Positions 1 through 5,178 of a stretch of 8,346 nt of DNA are shown here, piece by piece. A program made the position numbers and the translations under genes. Source of the stretch: Oscillospiraceae bacterium (GTDB taxonomy: Bacteria; Bacillota_A; Clostridia; Saccharofermentanales; Saccharofermentanaceae); the NCBI GenBank assembly GCA_902803365.1, contig CADCPU010000236.1, forward strand, positions 1 through 8,346. The letters are read 5' to 3'. The notes beneath the pieces are model-generated. The model was not told the origin of the DNA and made no database searches. It was given only the letters and a program-made list of their open reading frames with translations. How positions within the stretch are numbered: position 1 is the first letter of the stretch; every line of letters starts with the position of its first letter.

Positions 1-83
1 ATTAAAAACCAAGGTGGCTCCGCACGTCCGGACAGGTGGCTCTCAAAGTCCGGACAGGCGGCTCCGCCGCACCGGAATAATCA
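1..83. mobile_element. Terminus of a probable IS21-family insertion sequence (partial)
   Basis: Bases 1-83 look like one end of an insertion sequence whose body lies left of the window. The right boundary is placed after the CA at 82-83, because a LexA-like reading frame on the minus strand is intact up to base 84 and is broken exactly there. Read outward on the minus strand the element begins TGATTATTCCGG. That fits the TG...CA ends of the IS21 (IstA/IstB) family, whose ends also carry multiple short repeats bound by IstA. Three such repeats are visible at 13-79. No transposase coding sequence can be seen, so the family call rests on end structure and on the disrupted gene alone. Another IS family with repeated ends is possible. 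Confidence 0.6.
13..79. repeat. Three 22-base imperfect tandem repeats in the IS end
   Basis: Copies begin at 13, 35 and 57. Each opens with GGTGGCTC (GGCGGCTC in the third) and closes with a CCGGA core, at 28-32, 50-54 and 72-76. The bases between vary. The first two copies contain the palindrome GTCCGGAC (26-33 and 48-55), which the third has lost. The regular 22-base spacing, about two helical turns, suggests repeated binding of one protein on the same face of the helix. This matches the multiple terminal repeats known from IS21-type elements. Confidence 0.75.
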
Positions 84-200
84 TGAGACGCCGAAGGCCT
101 CTGCTATATTCTTCAATGAAGGCGACTCATACTCTCTCCGGAAGTATTCTCCAACAAATGTCTGGATTTTTTCCATTAACTCTGGGTCTCTGCTTCTCAT
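81..200 (-). pseudogene. LexA-family repressor, truncated after 39 codons by an insertion sequence
   Basis: The ATG at 200-198 opens a 39-codon frame that resembles the N-terminal winged-helix DNA-binding domain of LexA. It starts MRSRDPELMEKI and continues to the pattern SPSLKNIAEAFGVS, the helix-turn-helix entry (PS..IA...G.S) of the family. The remaining recognition helix, wing, linker and Ser/Lys self-cleavage domain are missing. The stop codon TGA (83-81) is formed by the first three bases of the inserted element, and native sequence ends with the Ser codon at 86-84. A ribosome binding site (AGAGGTG, 216-210) sits 9 bases before the ATG. A good promoter with two SOS boxes lies upstream, so the fragment is probably still transcribed. 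A functional repressor is unlikely from this piece, since dimerisation and most of the HTH are gone. Whether it was the cell's main lexA or a paralogue cannot be told. Confidence 0.75.
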
Positions 201-253
201 AATGATTGACACCTCTTTTCTCTGTTTATCGTGAACAACCTGTTACGAGACAT

Positions 254-282
254 ATTATATACGAACATCCGTTCGTTTTCAA
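254..282 (-). promoter_or_regulatory. Promoter of the truncated lexA-like gene
   Basis: On the minus strand TTGAAA (282-277) and a perfect TATAAT (259-254) are separated by 17 bases, the ideal sigma-70/sigma-A geometry. Transcription would start near 247, leaving a leader of about 47 bases before the ATG at 200, with the ribosome binding site at 216-210. The spacer is almost entirely occupied by the SOS box at 262-275, so a bound LexA would block RNA polymerase. Confidence 0.8.
262..275. promoter_or_regulatory. Perfect LexA/SOS box (Gram-positive type)
   Basis: CGAACATCCGTTCG has the palindromic arms CGAAC and GTTCG around four bases. This matches the Bacillus/Clostridium LexA (DinR) consensus CGAACRNRYGTTYC at the invariant positions. 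It lies between the -35 and -10 elements of the lexA-like promoter, the position expected for autoregulation. Confidence 0.85.
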
Positions 283-295
283 GAACATATTTTCG
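282..295. promoter_or_regulatory. Second, imperfect SOS box overlapping the -35 element
   Basis: AGAACATATTTTCG keeps the GAAC half-site and the ATAT core but has TTTC where GTTC is expected. It begins exactly 20 bases (about two helical turns) from the first box, so two LexA dimers could bind on the same face. Its first base is shared with the -35 hexamer. It is probably a weaker, cooperative site. Confidence 0.5.
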
Positions 296-464
296 CATTT
301 TTGATAGGTGATGGAATTCTAATACACCTGTATAATTCCATATAATAAATCGTAAATACTAAACACAGAATCCATACTGCCACGGCTTAAACTCTGCAAA
401 CGATACTCTGACTATTTTGTGATGTTAACAAATCATACTAACCAAAATGTACAATGAATGGCTT
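296..464. other. Gene-free spacer between the SOS promoter and the operon terminator
   Basis: This AT-rich stretch separates the upstream edge of the lexA-like promoter from the end of the sugar operon. I find no open frame with a credible start and ribosome binding site on either strand, no tRNA and no recognisable riboswitch. The only structure is the inverted repeat at 304-341. Several TATAAT-like strings (around 331-347) are not paired with convincing -35 elements. Confidence 0.6.
304..341. repeat. Hairpin-forming inverted repeat with two competing pairings
   Basis: ATGGAATT (311-318) is complementary to AATTCCAT (334-341). Inside, ATAC (322-325) pairs with GTAT (330-333) around an ACCT loop, leaving only three unpaired bases (319-321). 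An alternative stem pairs AGGTG (306-310) with CACCT (325-329). No T-tract follows on either strand, so it is not a typical intrinsic terminator. It lies upstream of the SOS promoter and could be an operator or a remnant of another element. The function is unknown. Confidence 0.4.
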
Positions 465-513
465 GAAAAATAAAAAACAGGCTCCAAGACTAGTGACTAG
501 TTTAGAGCCTGTT
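465..513 (-). terminator. Rho-independent terminator of the sugar-catabolic operon
   Basis: A perfect 9-base stem, AACAGGCTC (476-484) against GAGCCTGTT (505-513), is extended by ACTAG (489-493) pairing with CTAGT (497-501) above a small internal loop. Read on the minus strand the stem is followed by GTTTTTTATTTTT (478-466), a classic U-tract. It starts 38 bases after the stop codon of the last gene. The plus-strand side has only a broken T-run (512-518), so termination should be mainly in the operon direction. Confidence 0.92.
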
Positions 514-550
514 CTCTTATATATAATTATCTTATGGCGATAATCAATCC

Positions 551-1300
551 CTATTTATCGTTTTTTATCAGTTGCTTTATTGCTTCGATAGCTACATCTA
601 TAGCTGGCTGAGTATCATGATACGATTTATCTTCGTAGCCTAGTCCTTCCCTTGTCTGATTCCCGCATACAAGCAAAATGGTGCCTGTCCTAGCTTTTCG
701 GATACGACCAAGGATAAATAATGTTGATGATTCCATTTCTGAGGCAAGACATCCGCCTCGAATCCATGCATTCCAGTTCGAGAGCAACGTATCAGCTATG
801 GGTTGGTTCAGAGGTTCATGCTGACCATAAAATGAATCTTTGCATTGTACTGTTCCTATGTGATAATTTGTTCCAAGCTTTTCAGCACTTTCTTTCAATG
901 CGCATACTATTTCATGTGTAGCCACTGCAGGGAAAGCCAGGGGTAAATACTCCTGACTTGTTCCTTCGGCACGAATAGCGGAATCTGCTATTATTAACTG
1001 TCCTGGTATGATGTTTTCCTGCATCCCACCACATGTCCCCACACGAATAAATGTATCCGCTCCCACTCTCAGCAGTTCCTCAACTGCAATCGCTGTAGAC
1101 GGGCCTCCAATTCCTGTGGAACATACACTGACTTTTTCTCCTAAAAGTGTACCAGTATAAGTAACAAACTCTCTGTTTTTGGCTACAAACTGTGGATTAT
1201 CAAAAGAACGGGAAATCTGCTCACATCTACCAGGATCACCTGGCAAAATAACATACCGCCCGACTTCTCCCTTCTCTAGTTGAATATGATATTGCGCCAT
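551..1300 (-). CDS. udp: Uridine phosphorylase-like nucleoside phosphorylase
   Basis: This 249-residue protein belongs to the nucleoside phosphorylase I (PNP/UDP) family and is closest in pattern to uridine phosphorylase. That enzyme splits uridine with phosphate into uracil and ribose-1-phosphate in the cytoplasm. Visible signatures are the phosphate-binding loop PGDPGR (20-25), NREF (42-45), whose Arg reaches the neighbouring subunit's site in E. coli Udp, STGIGGPS (61-68), RVGTCGG (86-92) and the ribose-binding EMES (188-191). The length is the family norm. The base-binding segment reads FYGQHEP (157-163): the uracil-contacting Gln is present, but the Arg found two residues later in the E. 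coli enzyme is absent, so base specificity is uncertain. It starts 3 bases after the kinase stop, with an AAAGG ribosome site inside the kinase end. It is the last operon gene, before the terminator. Thymidine, deoxyuridine or a modified nucleoside are alternatives. Confidence 0.88.
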   Translation of the reverse strand: MAQYHIQLEKGEVGRYVILPGDPGRCEQISRSFDNPQFVAKNREFVTYTGTLLGEKVSVCSTGIGGPSTAIAVEELLRVGADTFIRVGTCGGMQENIIPGQLIIADSAIRAEGTSQEYLPLAFPAVATHEIVCALKESAEKLGTNYHIGTVQCKDSFYGQHEPLNQPIADTLLSNWNAWIRGGCLASEMESSTLFILGRIRKARTGTILLVCGNQTREGLGYEDKSYHDTQPAIDVAIEAIKQLIKNDK

Positions 1301-1303
1301 TTC

Positions 1304-2185
1304 TTATTTACCTTTCTCCATTGCTACTTTTGCTGCCCCGATGACACCTGCATCATTACCAAATTGAGACAGACAGATCTGTAAATTATTTCCATAACGA
1401 ACATAATATGCATGATTCTGCATTTCTCGTAAAATGGATGATAAGAGAAATTCTCCACAGGCGCTAAGTCCCCCGCCAATGACTATTTTATCTGGCATAA
1501 ACACCGCCAACAAGTTTACAAGACCAATACAGATTTCTTGAATATATCTATTCCATATGTCAAGGAATACTGAATCTCCAGCTTCAGCCCCTTTTGCAAT
1601 ATCATTTGCGGAATACATGTTGTGAGTCATTCGTGATAATGCACTAGCAGAAGCATATCTTTCATAGCAGCCTCTTTCACCACAAGGACACTGATCTCCA
1701 TTTGCGTGTGTAATCATATGACCTATTTCAAAGCCATTAGGATGACTATCCCTGTAGGAATCTCCTTGTATAAGTATATCCCCTCCAATACCAGTACCTA
1801 TCGTCATGAAAATTGCACTTTTCTCTCCTTGAAGAGCACCGAAAACCTTCTCTGCATACATCGCAGCAGCAGCGTCCTGACTGAATACTGGCAAGAATCC
1901 CAAAGCCTGCTTAAACATCTTACCAAGAGATACATTCACCCATCCAAGATTGTCTGCCGTAACGCTTCCAGTTAAGGGATCAACTTCGCCTGCGCAGCAG
2001 ACTCCCACCGGGATGTCTTTCCAATCGAAGCATCTTTGACGTATCAGAGATGAAATCTCTTCAACAATTATCTCCGGTCTTTTATTTCTGGTGCTTATCT
2101 TTGCTTTATCGATGATAGTCATATTGCTGTCAATCAAAGCATATTTTACAGCAGTTCCTCCTATATCAAGACCAATAGCTTTCAT
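1304..2185 (-). CDS. ROK-family sugar kinase, probably an N-acetylhexosamine kinase
   Basis: A cytoplasmic ROK kinase of 293 residues, close to the usual length. It lacks an N-terminal DNA-binding domain, so it is an enzyme and not a NagC/Mlc-type repressor. In order it has the ATP phosphate loop DIGGT (7-11), the catalytic Asp104 in QDAA, GTGIGG (130-135), the sugar-binding EIGH (153-156) and the zinc motif CPCGERGC (166-173) with His156. GGGL (237-240) and GNDAG (276-280) complete the C-terminal ATP lobe. Kinases of the family usually read NDAN/NDAQ around the catalytic Asp. Here Gln replaces the first Asn and Ala the last position, which may alter sugar contacts. The gene overlaps the deacetylase stop by ATGA and has an AAAGGAAA ribosome site (2198-2191). 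Adjacency to NagA suggests it phosphorylates GlcNAc, ManNAc or GalNAc at O6. Glucokinase is an alternative. Confidence 0.87.
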   Translation of the reverse strand: MKAIGLDIGGTAVKYALIDSNMTIIDKAKISTRNKRPEIIVEEISSLIRQRCFDWKDIPVGVCCAGEVDPLTGSVTADNLGWVNVSLGKMFKQALGFLPVFSQDAAAAMYAEKVFGALQGEKSAIFMTIGTGIGGDILIQGDSYRDSHPNGFEIGHMITHANGDQCPCGERGCYERYASASALSRMTHNMYSANDIAKGAEAGDSVFLDIWNRYIQEICIGLVNLLAVFMPDKIVIGGGLSACGEFLLSSILREMQNHAYYVRYGNNLQICLSQFGNDAGVIGAAKVAMEKGK

Positions 2186-3351
2186 AAGCTTTTCCTTTTA
2201 TTACAGTAGGTTATTTGACTTCCAATAATCACTATCTCAGGATAAAGATCACTGTTCCACCCTGTAAGGAATGCCTTCTTCTCCTGATTTGAGCAGACGT
2301 CCATTTTTAACCATCTATCAACATTATAAGTTGCGGCGCTAAATGCTTCCTGCTCTGTAAACCCAACAGAAACAAGATTCCGAATTGACTCTGAAACGTA
2401 ACTTCCTCCGCCGTTTAAATCTCCATTTTCAGTAAATGATCTTCCTCCAGTAACATTAATCACATTTCCATTATCATAATATTTCCCATCAGGAAGATGT
2501 GTAGTTGAGACAGCATCAGAGATAAGAAGAATATGTCTAGGATCTTTGCATTTTCTAATCAATTGCAAAGTCGCCGGATGTAAATGGACCAGATCAGCAA
2601 TAACTTCGCAGAACATATCTTCCTTAATCAGAACATAGCCAACCCATCCAGGCTCTCTGTGATGTATACCTCTGGCAGCATTAAACAAATGACAACTACC
2701 TCTCACACCATTACTAAAGGCCATTTGGGCTTGTTCATAACTAGCATCAGAGTGACCTATTTGACAGTGAATGTTCAGAGTGCCCAACTTCTTGATTAAT
2801 CTATCTGCTCCATCTTCTTCTGGTGCAAGGCTCATCAATACTATTTCATTTTCATAGCCTTCTACAAGTGTAGATAATAACGAATTATCGGGAGGAAGAA
2901 CATAGTATTCATTCATTGCTCCCAACCGTCTTTTACTGATAAACGGTCCTTCCAGATGGATCCCCAGTATTCGAGCTCCGCCGATTTCGCCCCTCTGTTG
3001 CTTCTTAATGACATTTGAGATTACTTTCATTGAAGATCTCATTTCTTCAATGGAAGCCGTATACGGAGTGGCAAGAATTCCAGAGACTCCTGCCTGTGCA
3101 AGAGAATCAAGCCATTCTTCTAATCCTTGCTCAGTCGGATTCATTAGATCGAAGCCATCACCACCATGAATGTGTACGTCTATCAGTCCAGGAGTTAGCA
3201 TCGAAACGCATACATCTGCATTTTCTTTATCAAAGTCTGTATCATTATTCTTTACCGTCTTTACCCGGCCGTTTTCTATAACCACAGTACAGTTAGCGTT
3301 CCATCCTTCATCTGTTAGCATCCTGTCAGCATGAATCACTAATCTTTTCAT
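2182..3351 (-). CDS. nagA: NagA-like N-acetylhexosamine-6-phosphate deacetylase
   Basis: A 389-residue amidohydrolase matching NagA, which converts GlcNAc-6-phosphate to glucosamine-6-phosphate plus acetate in the cytoplasm. Signatures in order are PGLIDVHIHGG (54-64), with the HxH metal pair found in Bacillus-type NagA, HLEGPF (132-137) with metal ligand Glu134, IGHSDA (198-203) with ligand His200, HLFNA (221-225) with ligand His221, HREPG (231-235) with the Arg expected to hold the substrate phosphate across the dimer, His256, and ISDA (277-280) with catalytic Asp279. Deviations are GAM at 144-146, where the family normally has GAH or GTH, and NVD at 343-345, where NPA is usual. These leave room for another substrate, for example GalNAc-6-phosphate. 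It starts 7 bases after the permease stop, with GAAAGG (3368-3363) overlapping the permease end, and runs into the kinase by ATGA. Confidence 0.88.
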   Translation of the reverse strand: MKRLVIHADRMLTDEGWNANCTVVIENGRVKTVKNNDTDFDKENADVCVSMLTPGLIDVHIHGGDGFDLMNPTEQGLEEWLDSLAQAGVSGILATPYTASIEEMRSSMKVISNVIKKQQRGEIGGARILGIHLEGPFISKRRLGAMNEYYVLPPDNSLLSTLVEGYENEIVLMSLAPEEDGADRLIKKLGTLNIHCQIGHSDASYEQAQMAFSNGVRGSCHLFNAARGIHHREPGWVGYVLIKEDMFCEVIADLVHLHPATLQLIRKCKDPRHILLISDAVSTTHLPDGKYYDNGNVINVTGGRSFTENGDLNGGGSYVSESIRNLVSVGFTEQEAFSAATYNVDRWLKMDVCSNQEKKAFLTGWNSDLYPEIVIIGSQITYCNKRKSL

Positions 3352-3358
3352 TTGGAGA

Positions 3359-4270
3359 TCAGCCTTTCAAAGAACCTACCAACATCCCTTTCACAAAATA
3401 CTTTTGCAAAAATGGGTAAACCACCAAGATAGGAACAGTACAAACAATAATATTTGCATATTTCACTAGTGTCCGTGCTGCGCTATTAGTACGAACATTC
3501 ATTTTCAATTGCTTGTTTGCACCAGCTCCTGCCATCATTTGAGTACTACTATCAATAAGGATTTCTCGCAGAACAGACTGCAAAGGATACTTAGATCTTT
3601 CCGTCAAATAAATCATTGGCTCATACCACATGTTCCAAAATCCGACGATAGAAAACAATGAAAGAACAGCTATTACTGATCCGCTAAGTGGCAGAAGTAT
3701 CCTAGTTAATATGACCATATCACTCGCTCCGTCTAGCATTGCTGATTCTTTCAATTCATCAGGAATGCTGACAAACTGAGTTCTCATAATGATCATATTC
3801 CATACGCTAAATGCCCCCGGAAGAAGGATTGCAAGATGAGAGTTCATAAGATGCATTCCATTGATCAGCAAGAACATCGGAATTAGACCTCCACCAAAGT
3901 ACATAGTGATGCTGAAATAGATCATGAGAGGCTTCTTTAACAGCACATTCTTCTTCGACAAAGTATAGGCTGTTAATGATGTCGTTACGATGTTCATGAC
4001 TGTTCCAACAGATATGTAGAGCAGTGTGTTCATAAATCCGCTTCGAATATTCTTATTGGAGAATACAATCTTATATGCTTCAACATTAAAGCCTTCTGGG
4101 AAATAAAGAAATGCATTCTTCTTCATAACTATATTGGGGCTGCTGACCGAAACTACAAATACCTGGTACAACGGGAATAGACATGCAATCGAAAGCAAGA
4201 CAAGGCATATAATTATAAATATATCGATTGCCTTATCTCCGGCACTTCTTCTTTTATTGTTCGTTACCAT
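3359..4270 (-). CDS. Carbohydrate ABC transporter permease, LplC/YtcP type
   Basis: An integral membrane permease of 303 residues from the CUT1 carbohydrate ABC family, second of the pair. Hydrophobic segments lie at about 15-40, 80-104, 115-136, 143-163, 190-214 and 270-288, giving the expected six helices. The cytoplasmic EAA loop, which docks the ATPase, reads ESAMLDGA at 175-182 and continues to ILLP (191-194). The C-terminus KYFVKGMLVGSLKG (290-303) is the hallmark ending of the LplC/YtcP branch. The start overlaps the upstream permease stop by 7 bases and has GGAGAA (4282-4277) at a good distance, so translation is probably coupled. It forms the channel with the permease encoded just upstream. 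The partner ATPase is not in the window. Confidence 0.93.
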   Translation of the reverse strand: MVTNNKRRSAGDKAIDIFIIICLVLLSIACLFPLYQVFVVSVSSPNIVMKKNAFLYFPEGFNVEAYKIVFSNKNIRSGFMNTLLYISVGTVMNIVTTSLTAYTLSKKNVLLKKPLMIYFSITMYFGGGLIPMFLLINGMHLMNSHLAILLPGAFSVWNMIIMRTQFVSIPDELKESAMLDGASDMVILTRILLPLSGSVIAVLSLFSIVGFWNMWYEPMIYLTERSKYPLQSVLREILIDSSTQMMAGAGANKQLKMNVRTNSAARTLVKYANIIVCTVPILVVYPFLQKYFVKGMLVGSLKG

Positions 4271-5178
4271 AAGCTGTTCTCCGTTGTTTTTCTACTGACC
4301 CAGTTTGCGACTAAAACCAAGATAAAGTTAATCACAGACTGAAAGAGACCTACAGCAGATGAATAACTATAATCTCCCCCTTGAATACCTCGTCGATAAA
4401 TAAATGTACCAATTACGTCTCCTGTCTCGTAGGTTAACGGTGAATATAAAAGCAGAATCTTATCCGAGTTGCTGCTCAGCAGGCTGCCAACGCTAAGTAT
4501 CAGAAGAATTGTCATGGTTGGAATAATACCTGGTATGGTAATATGCCATATCTTCTGTAATCTACCACATCCATCCATTTCGGCTGCTTCGTACAATGTG
4601 GTATCAATATTTGTTAGCGCTGCCATATAGATAATACTATTCCATCCAATGGACTGCCATAGATCAGAAAACACTATCAATGAAGGGAAAGACTTTGCGT
4701 CACTCAAAAGGTTGACCGGTTCTCCTCCAAAAGCTTGAATCAGCTCATTGAGCGGACCATCAAATGCGAAAAAAGCTTTGATCATACCGCAGATAACTAC
4801 AGTTGAAATGAAATACGGCATGTAGGTGATTGTTTGAATCGTTCGCTTAAATCCTTTGTTTCGCAGTTCATTGAGCATCAAAGCTAATATGATAGGAAAT
4901 GGGAAATTGATAGCAAGAGAATAAAGGCTCAAAAGTAACGTGTTGCGAATTACCTTAAATGCATGTGGGGATTTAAAGAAATCAACAAAGTTGGCCAGCC
5001 CTACCCATTCACTTCCAAGTATTCCTTTCGTGGGACGATAATTCTGAAAGGCTACTAGGATTCCATACATCGGGACATAGCAAAAAACGAATACAAGAAT
5101 GACCATCGGCAGAATCATCAGGTATGCCTGATAATTCCGCCGAAGATCTTTTCGAAAACGATGTATATTATTCGCCAT
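4264..5178 (-). CDS. Carbohydrate ABC transporter permease, LplB type
   Basis: An integral membrane permease of 304 residues, first of the CUT1 pair. Membrane segments can be read at about 19-43, 79-102, 118-137, 167-187, 218-236 and 274-293. The EAA loop is well formed: YEAAEMDGCG (196-205) followed by IWHITIPG (210-217). The N-terminal stretch YLMILPMVILVFVFCYVPMYG (19-39) and the FQNYRP that follows are typical of the LplB branch used for complex or oligomeric sugars. Its ATG lies inside the last codons of the binding-protein gene (11-base overlap), with only a weak GGATAAG upstream, so it likely depends on translational coupling. Confidence 0.93.
   Translation of the reverse strand: MANNIHRFRKDLRRNYQAYLMILPMVILVFVFCYVPMYGILVAFQNYRPTKGILGSEWVGLANFVDFFKSPHAFKVIRNTLLLSLYSLAINFPFPIILALMLNELRNKGFKRTIQTITYMPYFISTVVICGMIKAFFAFDGPLNELIQAFGGEPVNLLSDAKSFPSLIVFSDLWQSIGWNSIIYMAALTNIDTTLYEAAEMDGCGRLQKIWHITIPGIIPTMTILLILSVGSLLSSNSDKILLLYSPLTYETGDVIGTFIYRRGIQGGDYSYSSAVGLFQSVINFILVLVANWVSRKTTENSLW

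Noticed and set aside
1..80. CRISPR array suggested by regular repeats
   Set aside because: Only three imperfect 22-base units without unique spacers. The contiguous repeats adjoin a gene disruption, which fits an IS end better.
14..202. Plus-strand frame of 62 codons starting within the IS repeats
   Set aside because: It runs antisense through the LexA-like fragment and the IS end, and the low-complexity Arg-rich translation comes from the repeats. The minus-strand frame has a family match, ribosome site and promoter.
476..518. Bidirectional function of the terminator at the operon end
   Set aside because: The plus-strand side lacks an uninterrupted T-run, and no plus-strand gene lies nearby that would need it.
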